A stretch of 64,000 nt of DNA from a virus. A model generated the notes under the pieces. That model saw nothing but the letters and a program-made list of their open reading frames with translations. It ran no database searches and was not told the DNA's origin. The position numbers and the translations under genes were made by a program. The stretch lies in the IMG/VR virus record IMGVR_UViG_3300046001_008198, positions 1-64,000 of that record, one strand, 5' to 3'. Positions within the stretch are counted from its first letter, which is position 1. Every line of letters begins with the position of its first letter. Shown here in pieces: positions 38,346 to 45,911 of this stretch.

Positions 38346-38539
38346 AATAGTTTTTCTTTTTCTTGAATAATATTTGCTTCTACTTCAATCCAGAAGCGTG
38401 CATTTGTAATAGTTGTCATATATGGAACATTTTCGATTGAGTTCTGCTCCATTTTGATATATCCTTGAACTTGCTTATGTGCTGCAGCTATCCCCATTTC
38501 TTGAATCAGGGTAATAGCTTTTAGATGTGGAATTGTCAT
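38342..38539 (-). CDS. Unknown small helical protein (65 aa)
   Basis: A short helical protein with a TGA stop overlapping the next ATG (ATGA), typical of coupled phage genes. It starts directly after the stop of the PP-loop gene. No motif is recognised. Confidence 0.6.
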   Translation of the reverse strand: MTIPHLKAITLIQEMGIAAAHKQVQGYIKMEQNSIENVPYMTTITNARFWIEVEANIIQEKEKLL

Positions 38540-39481
38540 TTAAAATTTATTTTTGACACAATGTCCGTGCGACATTTTATAGTCTTCCAATTCTTCAATT
38601 GTCATATGACCATATTTTTCTTCTGCTATGATTAGCATCTCAGGTAATAGTTTCTTGCCCCATACTCCAAGGTTGTCTACAATTTTACCTGTCTTTTGAG
38701 ATACAGCTTTTGTAAGATCTCCTTTGTAAGCATTGGCTTTTATCTTATTCACTTCCAATTCCACCCATTCTTCATATTCAAATGGCCATACTCTCCATAA
38801 ATAAAGTAATTCTTGTAAGCTCATGAAAGGACAAATCATGCAATTGCTCGGAGGTGGAACCGTCCAACCAGTTGACTTGATATAATCTTGACAAGCCTGT
38901 CTATCTAGTCCTAAGTCAATTAATGGATACACTTTGTTTATTGCAAGGCGCATCCATATAGCTATGCTGTCTTCATTTGTTGAAGCTCTCTTTTCTTCAC
39001 CTGCAGCAATTCCTAAAAGCATGTCAATTTTACCATACTTTTTAGCGAATTCTTGTAATGCTCTTTTAAGTCCTACTTTTTCAGTGCTGTATGTAGTGTG
39101 AACATATTGTTCTAACCAATTGTAAATCGGTGTAATTTTTAATTTATCCGTGCAAGTCTTTGGAAAAGCTTTGGATCCAATTGCATTTGCTGATCGGTAG
39201 AATCCTTTCAATCCTTTAGACCATGATGGGGAAGTATGTCCCATATCTCCAGTAATGAAGTAGAAAGGGATTTTTTTCTTTGCACACAATGTTTGCACCC
39301 ATTTTCGATGAGCTATTGTCTTTGGATGCTCATTACCTGTGTCAGCCATTACAACAATTAAATCTCCTGGAGCGTATGTCTTTTTAAAGAAAGGTTCATA
39401 GATGAGTCGATATAAAATTGCTGTGCTGTCTTGACCTGCTCCGAAACTTAATACTGTTAGTTTCGCAAGTTTATTCAACAT
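38540..39481 (-). CDS. PP-loop ATPase of the PAPS-reductase/adenine nucleotide alpha-hydrolase family (313 aa)
   Basis: The N terminus has the pyrophosphate-binding loop SFGAGQDSTAIL (residues 13-24), then VVMADTGNEHP, the strand and loop that follow it in PAPS-reductase-like proteins. A Cys pair near the C terminus (PPSNCMICPF) could bind a metal or Fe-S centre. Families with this fold include PAPS reductase (CysH), the DNA phosphorothioation protein DndC and tRNA-modifying enzymes; the sequence does not settle which. No other sulphur-assimilation or dnd gene is visible in the window. Nearby methyltransferases make a nucleic acid modification role worth considering. It overlaps the upstream gene by 11 bp. 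Confidence 0.8.
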   Translation of the reverse strand: MLNKLAKLTVLSFGAGQDSTAILYRLIYEPFFKKTYAPGDLIVVMADTGNEHPKTIAHRKWVQTLCAKKKIPFYFITGDMGHTSPSWSKGLKGFYRSANAIGSKAFPKTCTDKLKITPIYNWLEQYVHTTYSTEKVGLKRALQEFAKKYGKIDMLLGIAAGEEKRASTNEDSIAIWMRLAINKVYPLIDLGLDRQACQDYIKSTGWTVPPPSNCMICPFMSLQELLYLWRVWPFEYEEWVELEVNKIKANAYKGDLTKAVSQKTGKIVDNLGVWGKKLLPEMLIIAEEKYGHMTIEELEDYKMSHGHCVKNKF

Positions 39482-39836
39482 GGGACTTGTATTTTAAAAT
39501 TAAATTTCCTTCTTCATCAAGCTTTTGTTTATAGGTTGTTTTATTAAATTTTTCAGTTCTATAACCATTATGAGAAGTTTCAATATTAAAAATTGGCTGA
39601 GTAACAATCTCAACTTCCATCTGATTGCATTTTTTATTCGACTGTTCTTCAACTACTCGAAATAATTCAGCACAATTAACTTTTGATAATTTTTTGAGTA
39701 TTGTCCCATTACGCTCTGATTGAGCTACATCATCTGCTTCAAAAGGATATTGCGATGAACCAAGTATTTTACAGTCTTCTCCTGTAAGAGTATAACCTAC
39801 TCCTTTAGGATATTTATATTTAACTAATGTATACAT
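39471..39836 (-). CDS. Unknown protein (121 aa)
   Basis: A predicted alpha/beta protein starting VKYKYPKGVGYTLTGEDC. No recognised domain. It overlaps the start of the PP-loop gene, so the two are probably coupled in translation. The next gene upstream is 52 nt away, with a short palindromic repeat in the gap. Confidence 0.65.
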   Translation of the reverse strand: MYTLVKYKYPKGVGYTLTGEDCKILGSSQYPFEADDVAQSERNGTILKKLSKVNCAELFRVVEEQSNKKCNQMEVEIVTQPIFNIETSHNGYRTEKFNKTTYKQKLDEEGNLILKYKSHVE

Positions 39837-39868
39837 GTAGCTTATGTTTTAAAATTATTTATAACAAT

Positions 39869-39886
39869 TATCAACCTATAGGTTTA
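39869..39886. repeat. 18-nt near-palindromic repeat, copy 1
   Basis: TATCAACCTATAGGTTTA contains the palindrome AACCTATAGGTT. A second copy with one mismatch lies at 40083-40100. Both copies sit just after a stop codon and just before the next start on the - strand. They may be operator, processing or translation-control sites; their function is unknown. Confidence 0.5.
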
Positions 39887-39888
39887 TT

Positions 39889-40080
39889 TTAATCTTCTTC
39901 TTCGTATTCAGTTCCATCTAATCTTTCTCCATTACCATCCCAATATGGAACTTTTGTATCAGTATAAAAATTAATTATTTGAGCATCTATTAACTCATCA
40001 ACACATTCTACTAATAAATCTTTTATTTGGTCAATTTCTAATGTTTCAATCCAAATTTTTAATCTTTCTCTTCGGCTCAT
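39889..40080 (-). CDS. Unknown small acidic protein (63 aa)
   Basis: A helical N terminus (ERLKIWIETLEIDQIKDLL) followed by an acidic tail ending YEEED. No motif identifies it. The gene is flanked on each side by one copy of an 18-nt repeat, which sets it apart from the otherwise seamless operon. Confidence 0.6.
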   Translation of the reverse strand: MSRRERLKIWIETLEIDQIKDLLVECVDELIDAQIINFYTDTKVPYWDGNGERLDGTEYEEED

Positions 40081-40082
40081 AA

Positions 40083-40100
40083 TATCAACTTATAGGTTTA
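40083..40100. repeat. 18-nt near-palindromic repeat, copy 2
   Basis: TATCAACTTATAGGTTTA differs from the copy at 39869-39886 by one base. On the - strand it begins with the TAA stop of one gene and ends shortly before the ATG of the next. Confidence 0.5.
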
Positions 40101-40370
40101 TACTAATAAAGCTTCTTCGATTTCTTCAGCATATTCTTTTATCATTTCGATAACAGAGTCTGTAAAAGTGTCATCTACAGGGGCAAATAGCTCTTCCCTG
40201 AAACCTTTTCTTGCATTAGCAGGGTTGTCCAATAACTCTTTGAGTATTACTCCAAATTTAGGAGTGTATCCGTGGACTGTGTAAATAATGTCTTTTTTTA
40301 ATACAATGCCGTGGTCAGGGTACTGCATAGCTTTGACACATACAATTTTTTGATCGGGTTTAAATCTCAT
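40098..40370 (-). CDS. Unknown small protein (90 aa)
   Basis: The first 60 residues look like a small beta-barrel (KIVCVKAMQYPDHGIVLKKD, then YTVHGY), followed by an acidic helix. The pattern is like small SH3-type folds in phage proteins, but no family can be named. The gene is one base downstream of its neighbour. Its stop lies inside the 18-nt repeat. Confidence 0.65.
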   Translation of the reverse strand: MRFKPDQKIVCVKAMQYPDHGIVLKKDIIYTVHGYTPKFGVILKELLDNPANARKGFREELFAPVDDTFTDSVIEMIKEYAEEIEEALLV

Positions 40371-40371
40371 A

Positions 40372-40731
40372 TTACTTTGTTAATTGTAAATAAATATCTT
40401 TCTCCTTAGTAGATAAGGTTTCGAAAGAATAGGATTCAGGATAGATGGATTCTTTGTCATAATAAGGTTCTTCTTTTGAACCAAAATGAACAGGCTTTAA
40501 TGAAAAATGCCAAAGGACAAACTCTTTAAAATAAATCTTATCGAATTTGTCTGTAATATTTAAAAGTCTAGTCAAAGAATTTCCTCTTCCTGCATTTAAA
40601 TTATAATAGGATAATCCGTCAACATAAACATAATGTTCAATCTGAGGAATCAAACTTAGAAAGTGGTCTAGGAGCGTTCCACTTAATTCTGGGATCTTTT
40701 TTGGGCTGTTTTGGTGGATCATATCGGACAT
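40372..40731 (-). CDS. Unknown protein (119 aa)
   Basis: No recognised domain. The first 31 codons overlap another gene by 95 bp in a different frame, which is long for this genome. No in-frame Met beyond residue 4 offers a shorter start, so either the overlap is real or initiation uses a non-ATG codon. The C-terminal part, rich in Tyr, Glu and Ser, has normal protein-like composition. Confidence 0.55.
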   Translation of the reverse strand: MSDMIHQNSPKKIPELSGTLLDHFLSLIPQIEHYVYVDGLSYYNLNAGRGNSLTRLLNITDKFDKIYFKEFVLWHFSLKPVHFGSKEEPYYDKESIYPESYSFETLSTKEKDIYLQLTK

Positions 40732-40927
40732 TAAATATAGTGATTAATTTATTATAATCTTCCTTTATTTTTTGATTCGAGTAGTTGCATCTACGCTTAC
40801 CTTTTATAGTGAACCATCGCTTAAAATACTTTAGCTTTCTATGGCTATCGAATACATAAGTTTTGAATGTGTCTTTGATAAGTTTTGCAACTACTCGCTG
40901 CTTGAATTCTTGGTCAGTCCATTTCAT
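40637..40927 (-). CDS. Unknown small basic protein (96 aa)
   Basis: A Lys/Arg/aromatic-rich protein (KLKYFKRWFTIKGKRR) that could bind nucleic acid. Its last 31 residues, rich in Pro and Lys, are read from DNA that also encodes the start of the next gene. It overlaps its upstream neighbour by 14 bp. No family is recognised. Confidence 0.6.
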   Translation of the reverse strand: MKWTDQEFKQRVVAKLIKDTFKTYVFDSHRKLKYFKRWFTIKGKRRCNYSNQKIKEDYNKLITIFNVRYDPPKQPKKDPRIKWNAPRPLSKFDSSD

Positions 40928-41486
40928 ATTCAGAAATTAATGACGGAATTACTTCCGGGTTGACAAAATCATAACCGTCAATTTTTAATTTTGCAATCAT
41001 TCCTTTGGGGCCAAATTTTAATTTCTGTGATTTAGTAAACAACTGATCGTATTTAAAATTGTCATACCAATTACTAATCACAGATTTACCTTTGACAACT
41101 AAAACATTTGAGTTTAATTCTAAATAACGATCATTTAGGTGTAGTTTAATGACCTCCTCTGCATAGTTAATTAAAGTTGATCGAGTTACTGCTATTTTGA
41201 TTAACTGTTTGTCATATGTGTAAGGAACTTGTCTGTTACCATCGAAGATATGAAATTGAATGGTATCTACATCTCTGGATGTGTATATAGATGCCATTTT
41301 GAATGTTTTGAAATATAAATCAACTGACCAATATTCTATATTAATGCATCGGATAATGTTTATATTGAATCCCATGTTTGTGAATATTGAAATAAACTCT
41401 AAACATTTATCACGATTTTCACTTTTTGTGAATATTGTTGTGGCTTTATCAGAGTTGAAATGTTGTAATACAGATTTGAGTTTCAT
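40914..41486 (-). CDS. Unknown protein (190 aa)
   Basis: A mixed alpha/beta protein with no known motif. Near its C terminus NPE (FVNPEVIPSL) is similar in place and setting to FNPEIFTLY and ANPEWFTSEG in two upstream neighbours of similar size, hinting at a diverged local family. The TGA stop overlaps the next start region. Confidence 0.65.
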   Translation of the reverse strand: MKLKSVLQHFNSDKATTIFTKSENRDKCLEFISIFTNMGFNINIIRCINIEYWSVDLYFKTFKMASIYTSRDVDTIQFHIFDGNRQVPYTYDKQLIKIAVTRSTLINYAEEVIKLHLNDRYLELNSNVLVVKGKSVISNWYDNFKYDQLFTKSQKLKFGPKGMIAKLKIDGYDFVNPEVIPSLISEYEMD

Positions 41487-41496
41487 TTGAATGTTT

Positions 41497-42234
41497 TTAA
41501 GCGGTGTATATTACTGTTTCTTGAGTGTTGATTGGATCTATTCCTTCTGAAGTAAACCATTCAGGGTTGGCAATAAATGATTGTTTATCACCCATTAATC
41601 GAATGTGTTCTTTGCGAGCGCGAATGGTGTTAATCTTTTTAGTTTTAACTTTGGTTACTGATTGTTGAAACCATTTGTTATCATTATCAGGAAAAGTTCG
41701 AAGTATAAATAAGGTTTTGTCTTTCTTTTTAACAAACTCATCATTAAAATAATGAATCTTTCTAAGGTACATGAATATTTGCTCATTGAATGCATGCACT
41801 TGAGCATCTGTTTTATTTGCAAAGAATTTGAATAAGTGTTTAGTTGGTTCTTTAGTTTTAAACATTGAGCCAATAAACTCAGTTTTACTTCTAACAATAG
41901 GTGTGGAATGTTGGGATTTAGCAAATACATTTTGTTGTGAAGGTATTATTTGTCTATAGCTCATAACAGGAATGTCATTTATACTCAATACAAAACAGTA
42001 TCCTGATCTGTGGATATAACGTCTATCCAATACAGGATCATATTCTTCGAAGAGATGAACATATTCTATTTTTATATTAGCTTTATGTTGTAGTCCTGCT
42101 AACTGTCTAAATGCTGGATAATCTGTAGAAGTAGAATTGAGATGTACTTCAGGTATGTATTGGAAGCCTGCTGTTAATAATAATTTTACGGATTCTTTGT
42201 CAATAAGTGGTATTTCATTGAATGGGATGTACAT
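41497..42234 (-). CDS. Unknown protein (245 aa)
   Basis: No recognised domain. The C terminus contains a basic segment (KTKKINTIRARKEHIRLMG) and then ANPEWFTSEG. It is separated from its neighbours by 10 and 44 nt. It belongs to the accessory operon; its role is unknown. Confidence 0.65.
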   Translation of the reverse strand: MYIPFNEIPLIDKESVKLLLTAGFQYIPEVHLNSTSTDYPAFRQLAGLQHKANIKIEYVHLFEEYDPVLDRRYIHRSGYCFVLSINDIPVMSYRQIIPSQQNVFAKSQHSTPIVRSKTEFIGSMFKTKEPTKHLFKFFANKTDAQVHAFNEQIFMYLRKIHYFNDEFVKKKDKTLFILRTFPDNDNKWFQQSVTKVKTKKINTIRARKEHIRLMGDKQSFIANPEWFTSEGIDPINTQETVIYTA

Positions 42235-42278
42235 GATGCTTAACGTTTGATGATAGTAAAAGCAGGCTGTAACACCTA

Positions 42279-42890
42279 CTATGGTTTGTCCTGCATTTTA
42301 TAGAGGGTGAATATTTCTGGGTTGAACACGGGAATGTTTTTCAGTACGGTTTGGATATGCCACTTTCTTCTTTCTGCCGGACTCATGTTGGAAAAGGGTT
42401 TTGAGTTGTATCTGCATGGAATGAATGTTAATGGATATGTTACTGTCGAACTCCATTCTGTATCTGAGCTTCTGAAGGTTAGGATATGATTTGCCTTTAA
42501 CTTATTTAGGATGTTCTCGAACAATGCTTTTTTGATTAGTTCTACTACAATATCTCCTAGAGTATTATGACCTGATGATTCATTGAACTCTTCTGCTGGT
42601 GAAGTCCAATGTCTTATTAGATTATCTATTTCATTTAATATTTTAAGATCTATGGGATCTGCATTTCTTACAACGATTGATGACCATCCGTCTACATATG
42701 ATGCAGAAAAATCACAGGCTTGTATGTCATCGATATATAACTTGCATGTAAAGTTTACATTGTAACTGAATTCGCTGTGATGTACACTCTTGTCATATTT
42801 GACATTAGGCTTTGCAACTGACAATTTGTATTTGTTAACTACTTCCAAAAGCTCTGGCTCTAAATCGTATATGGCTCTTATAGTTTTCAT
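42279..42890 (-). CDS. Unknown protein (203 aa)
   Basis: An alpha/beta protein with no known motif, ending in TAG. A basic helix (MSPAERRKWHIQTVL) precedes the C-terminal FNPEIFTLY. Its start overlaps the TGA of the upstream gene (ATGA), showing translational coupling. Confidence 0.65.
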   Translation of the reverse strand: MKTIRAIYDLEPELLEVVNKYKLSVAKPNVKYDKSVHHSEFSYNVNFTCKLYIDDIQACDFSASYVDGWSSIVVRNADPIDLKILNEIDNLIRHWTSPAEEFNESSGHNTLGDIVVELIKKALFENILNKLKANHILTFRSSDTEWSSTVTYPLTFIPCRYNSKPFSNMSPAERRKWHIQTVLKNIPVFNPEIFTLYKMQDKP

Positions 42891-43231
42891 AGCTGTTTAC
42901 AATAAGTTATAAATTCTTCGGTGAATTCACCTTCGTCAGTGAGTACTTCAATAGATTCAGTTTCATCCTGACCACAGAAAAGCGGGTAAGGTTCTTTGCT
43001 GTTGTATGTAGTTTTGAATATTACTTTTTTCTTCTTAATGGAAACATCAAGATTAGAAATAGTTAAGGATCCTTCATCCAATAATTCTATTTCGAAAGGC
43101 TCATCTATTTCATCGTATCCCATTTTAACAGGAGTTCTTCCATCAAGTATTAATAGTATAAGTCTACCCATGCATTTGAGTAGTTTTCCTTCATTAAAAA
43201 GGTCACGGGGTATTACGCGGTTATAACTCAC
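42887..43231 (-). CDS. Unknown protein with GTG start (114 aa)
   Basis: The start is a GTG at 43231-43229 that overlaps the end of a 59-codon gene; no nearby ATG gives a better start. The protein is acidic and beta-rich, with no recognised motif. It is coupled at both ends to its neighbours. Confidence 0.65.
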   Translation of the reverse strand: MSYNRVIPRDLFNEGKLLKCMGRLILLILDGRTPVKMGYDEIDEPFEIELLDEGSLTISNLDVSIKKKKVIFKTTYNSKEPYPLFCGQDETESIEVLTDEGEFTEEFITYCKQL

Positions 43232-43400
43232 AGTTCTTTGTAAAATTTAAAATGTTAGTGGACCATCGATCCTTCAGTCTAGTTTCCAAAAGTCTAAGCT
43301 TTGACTTATCTGGATGTATTGTTTGTAGATTACGAGTTTTGTTTATTGCTATAGTAAGCGTGTAATCTTTTTTTATGAAATAATTTAATGGTTTTTTCAT
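43221..43400 (-). CDS. Small basic protein (59 aa)
   Basis: An ATG at 43400 opens a 59-codon frame ending in TAA at 43223-43221. The ATG overlaps the TGA of the upstream gene (ATGA), and the end overlaps the GTG start of the next gene by 11 bp; both are marks of a genuine coupled gene. Without it a 165-nt gap would break an otherwise seamless operon. The product is lysine-rich (MKKPLNYFIKKDY at the N terminus) with a helical LRLLETRLKDRW segment. Its function is unknown; nucleic acid binding is possible from its charge. Confidence 0.7.
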   Translation of the reverse strand: MKKPLNYFIKKDYTLTIAINKTRNLQTIHPDKSKLRLLETRLKDRWSTNILNFTKNCEL

Positions 43401-43936
43401 AAGCTGTGATATAGTGTTAATTCTTTTAAATTTTCAATAATGAATCCTTTTAATCTGAAGTGAGCAATGTTTGCTTTTATGGTAGCAGCATCGGAAGGAA
43501 TTGGAATAAGTTTCCAGAAATCTCCTGATGCTGTAGGATGAGAAGCTTTGATTGCTCTACTGCTTAATAAATGTTTTTTTTGATGTAAATAAATCATCGC
43601 TTTGGCTATTGAAGTCCTCATAGTTTCCACAGGTTTGCCTTGATACATTCCTGTAAAAGATATAGAGTCTGCTTTTTTAGAAGCTGTTATGTAACAATTT
43701 GTATTAGTTACACCTACTTCTAATTCATAGTAACCATCCCAGTTTGATTTTATAATATAGTTATCACTTTGAAGATCGTGATTGAGTTCAAGCATTCTAA
43801 ATGAGTGTTGAAATATTTCTATGAATTCATCTATTGATACTTTAGGAAAGGTTGTGTGTTTTGCATTATTAAAATAAAGTAATGTGTTGGTGTCAGGAAG
43901 TAGTCTTACCCGTCTAATTAACCATAGATGTGTCAT
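43397..43936 (-). CDS. Unknown protein (179 aa)
   Basis: The first gene of the leftward accessory operon after a terminator. An alpha/beta protein without a recognised motif, starting MTHLWLIRRVRLLPD. It is coupled to the 59-aa gene by an ATGA overlap. Confidence 0.65.
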   Translation of the reverse strand: MTHLWLIRRVRLLPDTNTLLYFNNAKHTTFPKVSIDEFIEIFQHSFRMLELNHDLQSDNYIIKSNWDGYYELEVGVTNTNCYITASKKADSISFTGMYQGKPVETMRTSIAKAMIYLHQKKHLLSSRAIKASHPTASGDFWKLIPIPSDAATIKANIAHFRLKGFIIENLKELTLYHSL

Positions 43937-43948
43937 AATATAAAAATT

Positions 43949-43975
43949 AAAAAAGCCCGCTGTATGGTCGCGAGC
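43949..43975 (-). terminator. Rho-independent terminator
   Basis: On the - strand GCTCGC pairs with GCGGGC (6 bp, one G-T pair) around a 9-nt loop, followed by six T. The G-T pair would be A-C on the other strand, so the structure favours leftward transcripts. It closes the unit holding the DUF932-like gene and separates it from the accessory operon. Confidence 0.75.
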
Positions 43976-44126
43976 ACACCCCTTTGATAAGCATTCCGTT
44001 ATGATTATTTAAGCAGTACGGTTTATACATCTTTCTGTGATACAATTCAAGGGTTCAACAAGAAAGTAGTCTGATTATCGTAACCTCTCAGGACTGAGGT
44101 GAACATTCACTGCACCCTAACAATAT
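43976..44126 (-). other. Non-coding stretch before the terminator, possible structured RNA
   Basis: Between the stop of the 594-aa gene and the terminator lie about 150 nt without an open frame on either strand. The - strand copy can form short hairpins (GTGAA/TTCAC, CTCAG/CTGAG or ACCTC/GAGGT, and CCGT/ACGG). I could not fold it as a tRNA, a hammerhead or a group I intron. It could be a small RNA cut from the 3' end of the mRNA, or simply a long untranslated region. Confidence 0.4.
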
Positions 44127-45911
44127 TTATAATTCTAAATAAAAGACTTCAGATGTTTCTGTAAGTTGTACATTAATAAATCCGTCCACTACTTGATGAG
44201 TGTATTCGGCATTCTCTTTTTTGTACAACTCTTTAATTCTTGCTTCGATACGATCAGCAAATTGATTCTTTGATGCTTCGATAACTGGTTCAGAAATTTC
44301 CATGAAGTCAACACCTTCGATTGTTGGTGTAGCTACATTTTGTTGAACAGCATTTAATAATGCTAAATCACTTTCATCTAATTGCATAATAGGAGCATCT
44401 CCTGCAGCAGCTGTTAATTCAGCCATGATATCTACAGACATTTCTGGAGTTGCTTCAACAGCAGGTGTTTCAGTTGATGACATTCTTTCTCTTGCTTCTT
44501 GGCAAGCCATGATAATGTTTTCTGTAGACATTGTTTCATGGGGAAGAGATTGGAATAATTCTAAAAAGTCTGCTTCAGCCAAAAGTCTTTCTGACGGTTC
44601 TGTAGTTACGACAGTCCCAACACTTTCCTGAACTTCTACTTCTACAGTCTTCTTTCTTTTCGGCTTTTCAGCAGTATCTGGAGCCATTGATGTAATCCAA
44701 TTCTCACAAAGAGTTTGATTGAAAGCTATGGATTCCATTTCTTTAAACTGTTCACCTGCATATTGGTATATCAATGCAGGACTATGCTTAGTTGTGTCAA
44801 GCATGTGATCAACAAAAGCTTCTGAAGTTATTGTTGACGTAGCAGGAGCTTCTTCTTCTTTAGAGAATTCAATTACTAACTCACTGTCTTCTGCATCAAC
44901 AACTTCTTCTTCTCCAAGGTTATGATCAATTTCTAAACCTTCTGCAAATCCTGATTGTTCTACTTCAGGTTCTCCTTCAATTTCAGCTACTCTTTCAAGA
45001 TACTCTTGATCGCTTTCAACATGAGCTTCAACTTCATATTTAAAACCTTCTTCTGTTTCAACTGGTTCTGTAACAACTTTTAGTTGCATTTCAGTTTCAA
45101 CTTCATTGTTTTCCAATACAAGTTCAAAAGCATCTTGGTGTACAGTATCTTCTTCTGCTATTTCTAATTCGAACTTAGGAAGAGTTAATTCAGTCGGTAC
45201 ATAATTAGCTACTTCAAGCATAACTGACATGTGTATACGTTGCTGACATACTTGCCATAATCCCATACCTGCATCTTGAATACCAAACATTAGGTATTTA
45301 TACAAGCCCCATAGAGTATCGCGATCCGTGTATTCAAACATAGGTTTCTTTCTTTCTCGGAATACAGCAACTGCTTGAGTTTGATTTAGGAATTCTTTCT
45401 CAAAGAATAATCTTCCCATAATGATTCCATACAACTGATCAGTTAAAGGAATTTTCAACATCTCATTTTTCTCATCAATGATTGATTGGAAATGGTCAGC
45501 CGCTTGAGAACATAAGTCTTTGATTGTTTCTTCAGCTTCATCGAAGGCTGTTCCTGTATGCTTGCGTAACCACTTAGCACCTGTAGAACCAATCATGGTA
45601 GTTTGGTTATCGTAAATCATTCCTGCAATAGCACAGCCAAACTTTACTTTCTTGTTGTAAGAGTTCTGCCAGTGGAAAACCATTCCCATTTGAGGGTCGG
45701 TTAGATTTTGAATAAAGAATTCTCCTTCAGCTACATCACCTTGATCTCCTTCAAAGAAAGATTCCGAAGTTATTTCGAAATTATTTGCTGCAAGTTCACG
45801 GCGAATTGTATCGATTACAAAACCGTGAGGGATTACAGTATAGGTATCTGTTGCCACAGGTAATGTGGTATTTCTTAAATAAGCTTCTGATATTGATATT
45901 TGTGCTTTCAT
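44127..45911 (-). CDS. DUF932-like protein with long acidic tail (594 aa)
   Basis: About residues 20-240 follow the pattern of the phage/plasmid DUF932 family: an N-terminal HGFVID segment, HWQNSYNKKVKFGCA (the NSxxxxxx strand), LRKHTG, and later TLWGLYKYLM. The role of this family is not established. Residues about 250-500 are very acidic (repeated Glu and Val runs), with one basic patch (KPKRKK), probably disordered. The ATG overlaps the TGA of the DNA polymerase gene, so the two proteins are made together and may act at the replication fork. The family match is from recalled patterns and is only moderately certain. Confidence 0.6.
   Translation of the reverse strand: MKAQISISEAYLRNTTLPVATDTYTVIPHGFVIDTIRRELAANNFEITSESFFEGDQGDVAEGEFFIQNLTDPQMGMVFHWQNSYNKKVKFGCAIAGMIYDNQTTMIGSTGAKWLRKHTGTAFDEAEETIKDLCSQAADHFQSIIDEKNEMLKIPLTDQLYGIIMGRLFFEKEFLNQTQAVAVFRERKKPMFEYTDRDTLWGLYKYLMFGIQDAGMGLWQVCQQRIHMSVMLEVANYVPTELTLPKFELEIAEEDTVHQDAFELVLENNEVETEMQLKVVTEPVETEEGFKYEVEAHVESDQEYLERVAEIEGEPEVEQSGFAEGLEIDHNLGEEEVVDAEDSELVIEFSKEEEAPATSTITSEAFVDHMLDTTKHSPALIYQYAGEQFKEMESIAFNQTLCENWITSMAPDTAEKPKRKKTVEVEVQESVGTVVTTEPSERLLAEADFLELFQSLPHETMSTENIIMACQEARERMSSTETPAVEATPEMSVDIMAELTAAAGDAPIMQLDESDLALLNAVQQNVATPTIEGVDFMEISEPVIEASKNQFADRIEARIKELYKKENAEYTHQVVDGFINVQLTETSEVFYLEL

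Noticed and set aside
44041-44110. GGGTTCAA resembling a tRNA T-arm
   Set aside because: No 5-bp T stem, anticodon stem or acceptor stem can be formed on either strand.
43976-44126. Group I intron or hammerhead remnant in the non-coding gap
   Set aside because: It lacks the P4 and P7' core sequences found in the two real introns and lacks the CTGATGA/GAAA hammerhead core.
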